Assembly: GCA_003248935.1 (NCBI GenBank)
Contig: QFQF01000002.1
Span: 1 to 64,000 of the forward strand
Direction: 5' to 3'
Source of the DNA: Sphingobium sp.
GTDB taxonomy: Bacteria; Pseudomonadota; Alphaproteobacteria; Sphingomonadales; Sphingomonadaceae
DNA: 64,000 nt
Of this stretch, positions 15,524 to 24,294 are shown piece after piece (the first letter of the stretch is position 1; every line of letters starts with the position of its first letter). The translations under genes and the position numbers were made by a program. The notes under the pieces are model-generated. The model was not told the DNA's origin, searched no databases, and saw only the letters and a program-made list of their open reading frames with translations.

Positions 15524-18500
15524 ATGTCGCTTGTGACCCATCAGCCTTATTGCGCATCACTGTTGCTCGCCGGGCCTGCGGGCGGCGAGGTGTGCAAGGT
15601 TCTTGGCCTGCGCGTGGCCTTTGATCCCCCGGTGCTTGAACGTGAACGGGTCAAGGTGGATCGGGCACCGGTCAACAATGTGCACAACGGCGAATTGGGC
15701 TTGTCGGCCAAGCGCGCAGGCACTGTCGCGCTGCACTTGCTGTTCCGGGAAATCAACCACTACCAACCGGTGCAGCGTCTGTGGATCGATATCGATCCGC
15801 CAAGTCTGCAAGTCACTGGGCGCAGCGCCGAATTGCTGTTCGGACTGGTCGCTTACCTGCATCTGGGCGCACCAAGCTTGCCCAAGGGCGTGCCCGATAG
15901 CGATTTCATGGCCACCGGATTGCTCGATTCTGATGGCAATGTCGGTTCGGTCGAGGCGGTGGCGGTCAAGGTCCGCGCCGCCCTGGCCTCTGGTCCCAAA
16001 GTCGGCACACGCCTGTTCTACCCGCGCGCTGATGAGGCGCAGATCGGCGATGACTTGCGCGCCGAATGCCGCAGAAACGGCCTGATCCTATGCCCGGTTG
16101 ACCGGATCGATGAAGCGCTCGATGTCTTGGGCGTTCCGATCCTTGGCTCATGGCCGAGCGGCATGTCTCCGTTCCGCGCCTTGGAAGCCTACGACACCCG
16201 CTTCAGCCGCGTGTTCTTTGGTCGGCAGCGCGAAGTCGAAGCGCTGGCATCGCTGCTTGAGGCCCGTGCTGCGGCTGGGCGGCCAGGCGCGCTGGTCATT
16301 GGCGCATCAGGTGCGGGCAAAAGCAGCTTCTGCCTTGCAGGCGTGCTTCCGGCGCTAATCAAGCGCAAGCCCGGCCTGCAATATGCGGTATGGCGCCCGC
16401 GCGATGCCGCCTCCGGGCTGGGTGACGAACCGGCTGATGAACAGCGGCTGGCGCAAAGCATCCTCTCGCAATGGCAGGTCCGCGATGAAAAGCAGCGGGG
16501 CATGGCGCTGGCGGTTGCTCCCGAAGGCGCACCCTCGCTTCAAGACCTTCCGGCATGCCTGGCCACAGAAGCAGGCCAATGCAGCGTTTTCGTCATCGAT
16601 CAGTTCGAAGAATTGTTCACGCTGAACTTCACGCCGCAGGCCCGCATCGGCTTGGCCCGCCTGCTGCAAGCGCTGCAGGCGCGCGGCATCTGGGTGATCG
16701 GAACGTTACGCAGCGAATTCTACGCCAGCTATCTGGAGCTGGCCGATGAAGAAGGCCAGGTCGTCCTCACCCCGCTGTTCGAGGGGGATGGCCAGTACAA
16801 CCTGCCCCGCATGAGTCGTGATGCCTTCTCGCAAGTCATCACCCGACCCGCCGAACTTGCAGGCCTGCAATTCGAACAGCGTGCCAACGGGGTGTCGCTT
16901 GCACAAACCCTGCTGGCCGATGCCATGGCCACCGACGATGCCCTGCCACTGCTCGGCTTCGCCTTGCAGAAACTCTATGACGAGCAGGAGCGGCCCGAAA
17001 CAAACGACAACGCTGACGCAACCTTCCCTCGCACACTCGGTTTTGTCGCCTATGAAAAGCTGGGCGGTCTGGCAGGCGCGATCGGCACCGTGGCAGCAGA
17101 AGCCTACGCGGCGCTCGATGCAAAGGCGCAAGCCGCACTACCCGGCCTTCTCGATGCTCTGGCTGTCCCCTCAGCCGATGGCACCCGCGAAACCGCTCGG
17201 CCAGCGCCGATCGACCAATGGCCACTGGGCACCCCCGGCCGTCGCCTAATCGACGCCCTCACCGCGATCTGCGTGCTGGTCTCCGAACAAGGCACCACAC
17301 CCGATTCCCCCGCCGTGGTACGAGTGGCCCACGAGGCTCTGTTCAGCCACTGGGAACAAGCGGCGAAATTACTCAACGAGTCCCGCCAAAACCGCCTGCT
17401 GATCGAGGAGTTCCGGCAAAAGGCAAAAGTCTGGGGCGACGAAGGTCACCCGCGTGATCGCCTGCTCACCAGCTCTCGCGATATCGTCAATGCGAACGCG
17501 ATAAGGGCCTTGGTGCCAGTCGTGGCAAGGAATGCCGTACTGACGGCATTCCTCGATGCCTCTGCCTCACGGGTCAGACGACAGCGCAATGTGAGATACC
17601 TCTCCGCCGCCACAATTGCGGTGGTTCTTGCCGGCTCGACAGGGTGGGCGCTGTTCGAACGTGACCGGGCAAAAGTCAGTCAGCGCTTTGCGGAGGCAAA
17701 GGCAACCGAGGCGAAGGAAGAGGCCCTTGCAGCAATCTCCGCCAGGAATTCCGCGCGCGACCAAACCAATATTGCCAATCAGGCAAAAATGCTGGCTCAG
17801 GCTGCAGCTGTTTCCGAGGCCAAGCAGCGCGCCGAAGCTCTACGTCAGCGAGACATGGCACTGAAAGCAACGCGCCTCGCGACCCGGCAACAACGGCTCG
17901 CTGAAGCACAAACGGCTGAGGCACGCAGGCAACGGTCCCGCGCAGTCGCCCAGCTGGCTGGTCAGGCGGTTACACTAGGGGACGCGATGACCGGCCTTCT
18001 ACTGGCCCGTTCCCAACTCGATCCTGCCGACGAAGCCAGCTGGACCGGTGCAGCGCAGAGCGCTCTGTTGCAGGCCTATCTTGGCAACCGGGAGATCATG
18101 GCGCTCCGGGTGGGCGACGACAATCGTGTCGGCCAGATCAAGGCACTCAGCCCAGATGGACGTCGAGCGGTTGTCGCTCATGAAGATGGGACGACCCTGA
18201 TCTGGACTTTCGATGCCGAGACACCAAGCTCGATCGCGTTGCCGCAATTCGGCAGAAACCTACTAGAAGCAGTATTCAGTAACGATGGCCAAAAGTTGGT
18301 TACTATCAGCGTGGAACATGGTGCTGCAATCTGGGATTTGAAAACGGACCAGCCATTAGCAACCCCACTACAGGGTCCAAGTGATAAAGCTGTATTTGCT
18401 AGCTTCAATAGAAACGACCGACATGTCATCACAACGGGGATCGACCGGACAGCTCAGATATGGACCTTAGATGGCAAGCTGAAGTCGACGCTAGGGAACG

Positions 18501-20311
18501 ACGGAGGGTCGATCGATATTCGCCGGGCTGCACTTAGCTCTGACGGGAGGTTTGCGGTCACACTATCTGGTGGCAATGCCGCTCACCTGTGGAAACTGGA
18601 TGCTGACCGCCCTGTCTCGATCCCGCTGCCGGGGCATTATTCGCTTTTAGGTCCATTTGCGTTCAGCCCGGACGGACGTCAGCTTGTCGCGGCTCCATAC
18701 AATGACGCTCTCCGCATCTGGAACCTCGAGACTGATCCTCTCAGTTCAATCGTTTTGACCGGACAGACCGGCAGAGTTAATTGCATTGCGTTCAGCCCGG
18801 ATGGGTCTCGGATTGCAACGGGTTCGAGCGATGGAACTGCGCGCATCTGGAATGCCAAAGGCGATGTTTCTGCCGTCACCGTGCTTGAGGGGCATCCAAG
18901 TTATGTCAATCACGTTGCGTTCAGTCCCGATGGCAAACGGATCGTAACAGCGGCCCGTGACGGCACAGTCCGGATATGGACGTTGGGGAAAGGCAGACAG
19001 GCCTCCATCGTGCTCGCGGGGGATCAACGTTCGATCGAGGCAGCAAAGTTTTCTGAGGAAGGCCGCTACGTCACCACCGTTGCTTTCGACGGAACGGTCC
19101 GTCGCTGGGATTCAGCACTCGATAATCCGCACTTCATTGTCCTCGCCGGGCATGCGCAGGGCTTGACCAGCGCCGCATTCAGTCCGGATGGACTGAGCAT
19201 CGTGACGACATCCTATGATAAAACGGCAAGGGTGTGGCCACTTGCAGACGGCGGACGCATATCTACGCCACTGGTAGGCCATACCAAAAAAGTATCAAAG
19301 GCGCAGTTTAGTTCGGACAGCCGCTTCGTCGTGACTGCTTCAGCGGATGGCACGGCCCGAATATGGGATTTAGCTAGCGATAAGCATGCTTCCGCCACGT
19401 TGGCTGGCCATAAGGAAGGACTGATTAATGCAGAATTTAGTCCAAATGGTCGGCAGATTTTGACCGCCTCACGCGATGGTGAAGCCCGCATTTGGACTGC
19501 CGCGAGCGATCGGTTGGAGTTTACATCAGTTAAGGTACCTGAGCAGAATCTGCGCAGCGCCCGGCTTAACCAAGATGGAAGAAAACTTGTTACCGCTGGG
19601 GAAAACGTTGCCCGAGTCTGGGCCCTTGATAATGACCATCCAACATCAATCTTCTTGAAGGGGCACACGCGCAGCATCAACGAGGCAAGGTTCAGTCCCG
19701 ATGGAAGATTTGTGGCGAGTGCCTCATGGGACAGAACAGCGCGGGTCTGGCGGATCGATCATGGCAGTGTGGATTATATTCCGCTTATAGGCCACGACTG
19801 GGTCACGGATGTCATTTTCAGCCCCGACGGCCTGCATGTTGTCACCCTTTATGTCGATGGCACCGCGCGAATTTGGAACCATACTGTTCGGCCGATCAGG
19901 TCAGTATTGCTGGCTGGTCACAGCCAAAGCATTAACTCGGCTGAATTCAGCCCGGACGGCAAGAGGCTCGTTACGGCATCTGCCGACGGAACCGCCCGGA
20001 TCTGGACAGTCGACCGCGACATTGCCACCGCCGCCACTCTATCGGGTCACAGTGGCGAGGTTGTTTCCGCCTCGTTTAGCCCCGATGGGCGGCGGGTCGT
20101 AACCGCTTCTTCGGACGGGACGGCACGTGTCTGGGACGTCCCGGACACGCGTGAGTTATTACCCCTTGTCGATGCCGTTATTACACGCTGCCTGACCTTG
20201 CGGCAGCGCGAGCTGGCGGGTCTGGACACGTCTGACGAGCAACGGACCAGCGGTCCTGCTACAGGCTCCTGCGTTGACCGTTCGACCGTGCCTCAGACAC
20301 GACAGCATTGA
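15524..20311 (+). CDS. Lon-like / nSTAND ATPase / WD40 sensor protein
   Basis: A 1595-residue signalling ATPase. Residues 1-205 resemble a Lon (S16) domain: RSAELLFGLVAYLHL holds the would-be Ser (S101), DGNVGSVEAVAVKVRAA is the strand-helix of the lysine, and the domain closes with PVDRIDEALDVLG. The catalytic lysine position appears to be Ala (A147), so it may bind rather than cleave. Residues 222-660 form an nSTAND NTPase with Walker A GASGAGKS (260-267), Walker B VFVIDQFEELF (D359, E362) and GTLRSEFYASY. A membrane helix follows (about 690-711), then a coiled coil to about 820 and 16 WD40 blades (about 858-1545) ending in IW/VW. Known relatives are sensor-switches in biological-conflict or signalling systems. 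The last half is visibly less GC-rich than its neighbours. Confidence 0.85.
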   Translation: MSLVTHQPYCASLLLAGPAGGEVCKVLGLRVAFDPPVLERERVKVDRAPVNNVHNGELGLSAKRAGTVALHLLFREINHYQPVQRLWIDIDPPSLQVTGRSAELLFGLVAYLHLGAPSLPKGVPDSDFMATGLLDSDGNVGSVEAVAVKVRAALASGPKVGTRLFYPRADEAQIGDDLRAECRRNGLILCPVDRIDEALDVLGVPILGSWPSGMSPFRALEAYDTRFSRVFFGRQREVEALASLLEARAAAGRPGALVIGASGAGKSSFCLAGVLPALIKRKPGLQYAVWRPRDAASGLGDEPADEQRLAQSILSQWQVRDEKQRGMALAVAPEGAPSLQDLPACLATEAGQCSVFVIDQFEELFTLNFTPQARIGLARLLQALQARGIWVIGTLRSEFYASYLELADEEGQVVLTPLFEGDGQYNLPRMSRDAFSQVITRPAELAGLQFEQRANGVSLAQTLLADAMATDDALPLLGFALQKLYDEQERPETNDNADATFPRTLGFVAYEKLGGLAGAIGTVAAEAYAALDAKAQAALPGLLDALAVPSADGTRETARPAPIDQWPLGTPGRRLIDALTAICVLVSEQGTTPDSPAVVRVAHEALFSHWEQAAKLLNESRQNRLLIEEFRQKAKVWGDEGHPRDRLLTSSRDIVNANAIRALVPVVARNAVLTAFLDASASRVRRQRNVRYLSAATIAVVLAGSTGWALFERDRAKVSQRFAEAKATEAKEEALAAISARNSARDQTNIANQAKMLAQAAAVSEAKQRAEALRQRDMALKATRLATRQQRLAEAQTAEARRQRSRAVAQLAGQAVTLGDAMTGLLLARSQLDPADEASWTGAAQSALLQAYLGNREIMALRVGDDNRVGQIKALSPDGRRAVVAHEDGTTLIWTFDAETPSSIALPQFGRNLLEAVFSNDGQKLVTISVEHGAAIWDLKTDQPLATPLQGPSDKAVFASFNRNDRHVITTGIDRTAQIWTLDGKLKSTLGNDGGSIDIRRAALSSDGRFAVTLSGGNAAHLWKLDADRPVSIPLPGHYSLLGPFAFSPDGRQLVAAPYNDALRIWNLETDPLSSIVLTGQTGRVNCIAFSPDGSRIATGSSDGTARIWNAKGDVSAVTVLEGHPSYVNHVAFSPDGKRIVTAARDGTVRIWTLGKGRQASIVLAGDQRSIEAAKFSEEGRYVTTVAFDGTVRRWDSALDNPHFIVLAGHAQGLTSAAFSPDGLSIVTTSYDKTARVWPLADGGRISTPLVGHTKKVSKAQFSSDSRFVVTASADGTARIWDLASDKHASATLAGHKEGLINAEFSPNGRQILTASRDGEARIWTAASDRLEFTSVKVPEQNLRSARLNQDGRKLVTAGENVARVWALDNDHPTSIFLKGHTRSINEARFSPDGRFVASASWDRTARVWRIDHGSVDYIPLIGHDWVTDVIFSPDGLHVVTLYVDGTARIWNHTVRPIRSVLLAGHSQSINSAEFSPDGKRLVTASADGTARIWTVDRDIATAATLSGHSGEVVSASFSPDGRRVVTASSDGTARVWDVPDTRELLPLVDAVITRCLTLRQRELAGLDTSDEQRTSGPATGSCVDRSTVPQTRQH

Positions 20312-20429
20312 TGAGCAGGTCCGGTCCAGTTTGCCAGGTATCCGTCTAATAGCTCTGAAGCTGATCGCTTAGACCGAGTTCCACAGGGTGTCCCCGCACT
20401 AGGGGGGCGCCGGCAATGGAGACCGGACC

Positions 20430-20759
20430 ATGTTCAACACTTCGACCAAGCAAAAGTTCGCCATCTTCGCTGGCGCTGTAATGGTGATGGGGCTTTCCCA
20501 GCCGGCGTCGGCGCAAAGCACGCGTGCCCAGGTGCGCGCCGAGATCGGTAGATTGGCAAGCGATTATCCTGGTTCGACAGCAATATACGCTAGTTGCCGC
20601 GCAGTGGCCGAAGACGATTACGCACGAACCGGCAGCGTCTCACATGCCCTTGGCGCATTGACCGGATGCGCCAGCGTCGGCTGCGTACTTACGGACGTCT
20701 ATACCGACTGCCTTCGCGTCAACGCCCGACTGTTCGTGCTCGAGCTTCGCCTTTCCTGA
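20430..20759 (+). CDS. Small secreted cysteine-containing protein
   Basis: A 109-residue protein with a clear signal peptide (FAIFAGAVMVMGLSQPASAQ) and a mature part of about 80 residues with four cysteines (YASCRAVAEDD, TGCASVGCVL, TDCLRVN), probably two disulfides in the periplasm. I do not recognise a family. It starts 118 nt after the nSTAND gene and 47 nt before the Sel1-like gene, in the same direction, so it could be co-transcribed with either. Confidence 0.65.
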   Translation: MFNTSTKQKFAIFAGAVMVMGLSQPASAQSTRAQVRAEIGRLASDYPGSTAIYASCRAVAEDDYARTGSVSHALGALTGCASVGCVLTDVYTDCLRVNARLFVLELRLS

Positions 20760-20806
20760 GCGCGCCGCAATTTTGCCTACCACTCCTTGGGAACAGGAGC
20801 CAACCC

Positions 20807-21826
20807 ATGCGTAAAATCCTTCGATTGCTTTTTGCCATAGCTTTCGCGGCCATCGCCGTCGCGGCACTTGAGGTCGATACCCGCCTGCCGCTCGGTCTCA
20901 TGCTATGGGCTGGTGCCGCCAGCTTCGGCCTAGCAGCACTCATCATTGCGCTACCTGCCTTTGACAGACTGCGGTCACGCCGGCTGAGAACGACCGGATG
21001 GCTGATGTGCGTTGCGCTATTGGGCGTAAGCGGGAGCCATCTCTGGATTTCCGCGGAAGCCGCACAGGCTGCCAGGACAGGCTCCTCCCCTGCGGCAGAG
21101 GTCGACGATATGCTCCGCTGGAGCGCGACGGCCGGCAACGCCGAAGACATGTACAATCTTGGAGTCCGCCTGAGCGCTGGCGACGCAAAGTCGCAACAAG
21201 AGGCAGAACGCTGGCTCCGCGCGGCAGGCGCGCGGGGCTATGCCGAAAGCACTATTCCTCTTGCTCGCCTTTTGATCGCCCAGGGGCGGTATGCGGAGGC
21301 GCAAGGTCTTTTGCAGGCTGCAACGTCACCGCGGGACGCTGACGCCAAATGGCTCTTGTCGCAGGCGATCTGGGCGCAATCGCCCAATCGAACATCTGAC
21401 GATGCGTGGCAGTCGCTGCTTCGTGAGGCGGCCGATGAGGGGCAAGTCGATGCCATGGCGCTTGTCGGGGTATTGCATGCCCAAGGCGAACAGGGTTTTA
21501 TGAAAGACCCCGTCAAAGCCCGGACATGGTATAGGAGAGCCGCCGAAAAGGGCCATGCACGCGCCGCGTTCAACTTGGGCCTGGACTATGAGTGGGGGAT
21601 GGGTGGCCTCCCCGATCGTGAACAAGCCATCGCTGCCTATCGGATCGCCGCCGCCCAGAACCTGCCCGAAGCCAAGCTCAACCTTGGTGTCCTGCTCATG
21701 AACCGATTGGACAATGATTCACTAAGGGAGGCCAAGGAACTACTGAATGATGTTGCGCAAGGCGATCGCTCAGACTTGGCCGCCATTGCCCAAGAAAATA
21801 TTGAAATACTCGAAACGAAAATTTAG
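20807..21826 (+). CDS. Membrane-anchored Sel1-like repeat protein
   Basis: A 339-residue protein with three hydrophobic N-terminal segments within the first 90 residues (RLLFAIAFAAIAVAAL, LMLWAGAASFGLAALIIAL, WLMCVALLGVSGSHLW) followed by Sel1-type TPR repeats (AGNAEDMYNLGVRLSAG, DPVKARTWYRRAAEKGHA, AAFNLGLDYEWGMGG). Such repeats scaffold protein-protein contacts. The repeats probably face one side of the inner membrane; topology is not resolved. CAGGAG precedes ATG 20807. The long upstream extension of the frame overlaps the preceding gene and is not coding. It lies between secreted proteins of unknown function downstream of the nSTAND operon. Confidence 0.72.
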   Translation: MRKILRLLFAIAFAAIAVAALEVDTRLPLGLMLWAGAASFGLAALIIALPAFDRLRSRRLRTTGWLMCVALLGVSGSHLWISAEAAQAARTGSSPAAEVDDMLRWSATAGNAEDMYNLGVRLSAGDAKSQQEAERWLRAAGARGYAESTIPLARLLIAQGRYAEAQGLLQAATSPRDADAKWLLSQAIWAQSPNRTSDDAWQSLLREAADEGQVDAMALVGVLHAQGEQGFMKDPVKARTWYRRAAEKGHARAAFNLGLDYEWGMGGLPDREQAIAAYRIAAAQNLPEAKLNLGVLLMNRLDNDSLREAKELLNDVAQGDRSDLAAIAQENIEILETKI

Positions 21827-21872
21827 TTTCGTATATGATTTCCCCATTTTTGATTGGATTGGAGAAAAAATC

Positions 21873-22511
21873 ATGCGTGTTGCAGCTATTTTTTTCCTTC
21901 CCGCGCTCATTTTCAGCGAATCGGCATTCGGCCAGACAGGGAAATTGGTCGGCCTCGACCAGGGAAAATATGTCGGCACTTATGAGTGCGCACAGGGTCT
22001 GACCGAACTGGAACTCTACATCCAGGGTGACGGACAATATGGTCGCTCTGAAGGCGCCACCGTTGGAAAGTTTGTCCGCCTGGGCGAATTCCGGTTCAAA
22101 TATCGGATGTTCCGTAACACATTCGATTGGGGACGATATCATGTACGCATCCAGGAATACCCAGATGGTCGCGTCGTAATGACACCGGACCCCGACAAGG
22201 AGAGGTTGAACAGCATGCCGCCCGGCTTCAGGCCTGTCGGTGCCGTTCTCCGCCGTGACGGGTCAGCAGGCTTCTTTGGCATGCAGGGTAAAATCTCCGA
22301 TCCACAATGCGGCGCGATCACAATGCACAAATGGGAATCAAACGTCCGTCTCGATAGCAGAACCATGAGAGGCGCAGTTGGCGCGATTACGGACGCTTAC
22401 AGGCGCAAGGAAGAGGCAGAACGGGCATATCGCGATCGTGGGTGCAAGGAAGTCGTCACCTATGCGGACAAAAACGGTGACGTTGATACGAAAACGGTCT
22501 GCCAGCGATAG
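21873..22511 (+). CDS. Secreted protein with GTYxCAQGLT domain (copy 1)
   Basis: A 212-residue exported protein with a signal peptide (RVAAIFFLPALIFSESAFGQ). The mature N-terminus carries YVGTYECAQGLTELELYI, a motif repeated almost identically in the gene two positions right (YTGTYTCAQGLTKVSIDL). The domain that follows looks like a beta-barrel or sandwich in which strands alternate with glycine turns, including a conserved PPGFRPVGA…SDPQCGAI segment that also matches the paralogue (PAGFRMVGA…DDRDCTTI). The C-terminus is charged with two further cysteines (RGCKEVV, VCQR). GGAG stands 8 nt before ATG 21873. Function unknown. Confidence 0.72.
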   Translation: MRVAAIFFLPALIFSESAFGQTGKLVGLDQGKYVGTYECAQGLTELELYIQGDGQYGRSEGATVGKFVRLGEFRFKYRMFRNTFDWGRYHVRIQEYPDGRVVMTPDPDKERLNSMPPGFRPVGAVLRRDGSAGFFGMQGKISDPQCGAITMHKWESNVRLDSRTMRGAVGAITDAYRRKEEAERAYRDRGCKEVVTYADKNGDVDTKTVCQR

Positions 22512-22711
22512 GTTGGCGGCGATGCCACTTTTGCTGGATGTCCGGCTCGTTTCGGATGGGAGTCGTCCATGCCGGTCAGTCGAAACTGGCAATGCCGTTC
22601 CGGCGGAAGCTTTCCCGCAAATCCATGGGATTGGTGGACCATTGCCTGATGGTACAGCATGATCCGTAACATATCGGATCTATTCTTTAACAATGGCGAT
22701 TGAGGTATGAT

Positions 22712-23689
22712 ATGCGCAAAGCTCTATTATATGCTGCTGCCGCTTGTCTTCAAGTCAACGACGCTGCCTTTGCACAGAACGGAGCAACATTTACGCCTCC
22801 ACCAGATTATGTCGAGGGCGAACCAATCGAGTCCCTTGGCGACGCTGCGCCGCGTTTAAGCTCGGCAGACCAGACGATTTATACGGGCACCTACACATGT
22901 GCGCAGGGGCTGACGAAAGTTAGCATTGACTTGAGCAGCATAGGGTATGGCCTGGGCGGCACTTTTAATTTCGGCGGTGGTCGGGTTCCCTACGGCAGCT
23001 ATGAATTTGACTTGAAGCCGCTTGGCGGTAACCGATACCAAATCGATCCCGTCCGTTGGAGGCGGCAGCCAGCGGGATTCAGGATGGTCGGCGCGACCGT
23101 GACTATTTCAAACGGTCAACTCAGTGGCAATATCGACGATCGTGACTGTACGACCATCCGCGCCCTTGCACCTACTGCCGTCGCAAAGCTTGACCCAAGT
23201 TCAGGCGGACGCCCCCCTTCCGCTTCGAACACATCACGGCAACCTGCCATGGAATCAAAGAACGGATCCCCAAGCGGAAGTGCTTTAGATCAAATCCTGG
23301 ACAGGGTAGTCCAGGCCGACTCCAAGACATGGGGGTTTAATCGGTACGTGTCTGGAAGCATGTCCGGATCGCGATATCTTTCCGGTGGTTCCTCCACCAA
23401 GACCTATGTTGCCCAGGGCAACTATAAATATGTCAGTTTTTCCGGAGGAGTCTCGGCGGGGTGGGTAAAAGTAAAAGTCGTTAATTCCAGCTTGCAGTGT
23501 ATAGAGTTTCATGACCAAGCTGGAAATTGTCGGGCTCCAGGGGCATCCCTTAGCGCTCAGGCACTTGTCGGAGTGATGGCAGCAGGCGCGGCTGGCGCTG
23601 GGAGTTCTGGTGGCGGCGATACGCCTTGCAATCCGAATGACTTGGTCCTTGTGGGTGACCAATGGCAGCCTGCCAGAATTTGCCGTTGA
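22712..23689 (+). CDS. Secreted protein with GTYxCAQGLT domain (copy 2)
   Basis: A 325-residue exported protein with a short signal sequence (RKALLYAAAACLQVNDAAFAQ), then the same domain as the preceding gene (YTGTYTCAQGLTKVSIDL; PAGFRMVGATVTISNGQLSG; DDRDC). Unlike copy 1 it has a long Ser/Pro linker at about residues 165-190 and a second C-terminal module with Gly-rich strands and an SSGGGDTPCNP stretch. ATG 22712 is preferred over TTG 22700 because GAGG lies 6 nt before it. A 200-nt gap separates it from copy 1. The pair probably arose by duplication with gain of an extra domain. Confidence 0.7.
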   Translation: MRKALLYAAAACLQVNDAAFAQNGATFTPPPDYVEGEPIESLGDAAPRLSSADQTIYTGTYTCAQGLTKVSIDLSSIGYGLGGTFNFGGGRVPYGSYEFDLKPLGGNRYQIDPVRWRRQPAGFRMVGATVTISNGQLSGNIDDRDCTTIRALAPTAVAKLDPSSGGRPPSASNTSRQPAMESKNGSPSGSALDQILDRVVQADSKTWGFNRYVSGSMSGSRYLSGGSSTKTYVAQGNYKYVSFSGGVSAGWVKVKVVNSSLQCIEFHDQAGNCRAPGASLSAQALVGVMAAGAAGAGSSGGGDTPCNPNDLVLVGDQWQPARICR

Positions 23690-24294
23690 GTAGTGTTTCA
23701 CGACCCCGAACCAATTACTCAGCGTTCCAAAGTCTGACCATGCGCGAGATGATTCGGCCGGTGCCCTATCTTACTGAACAGGGGGCGTTATCGGAAAAGC
23801 CTGTTGCCACATAAACAGAAAATCCTGACGCCTACCAGCGACGACGCGTTACCTGTCTAGACTTAGGCGCTTCCGCCCGCCGACTTCGATGTAAATCGGT
23901 CCTGACCGCTTCGCTTCGAACTCGCGGTCGTGTCTGAGGCATGGCAAAAGCGTACCCCCTTCGTAAAGGCTCTGAACGGGTCGTTGTTGTTTCGTGTATG
24001 GGTCGGTTTAGGCGCGGATTGTGCACCTGCTTCTATGGGGCAAAACATTCAAAGCGTACTACCGTACGTCGAAGAAAACAAATTATGTGGGAGAAAGTGT
24101 GGGAGAAAGCATCTGAAGTTCAATTTTTTATTCAATAATTACAACACTTAAGGTTGTGGTTCGGTACAAGCCCTGCCACCACTCTCTTTCTATCAGCATT
24201 GATGATCGAGGTGGTGTTCGGGCGGTGATGGCTATTTGGCCTTTCTGCTTCCGCTTCATCGTGCTTACCCAGCTTTTGATATGCTTCGGCTCGC
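23690..24294. other. AT-richer gene-free stretch between cargo and IS element
   Basis: No convincing coding frame on either strand; only short frames without homologous character. The segment is visibly less GC-rich than the chromosome. One local structure is visible: a perfect tandem duplication of TGTGGGAGAAAG at 24086-24097 and 24098-24109. The end of the element, an attachment site or a decayed integrase region could lie here, but I see no tRNA gene and no matching partner repeat. Confidence 0.45.

Noticed and set aside
18097..20150. Regular repeats that could suggest a CRISPR array or satellite
   Set aside because: The period is about 125-130 bases, units are coding and diverged, and each ends in a WD40 blade motif.
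20318..20429. Inverted 9-mers GGTCCGGTC / GACCGGACC flanking the gap after the nSTAND gene
   Set aside because: About 100 nt apart with no link to a known site; probably chance in GC-rich DNA.
24150..24190. GGTTCGGTAC…GCCACCA string resembling the 3' end of a tRNA
   Set aside because: The T-stem does not pair, the loop departs from the consensus and no acceptor, D or anticodon arm is found upstream.
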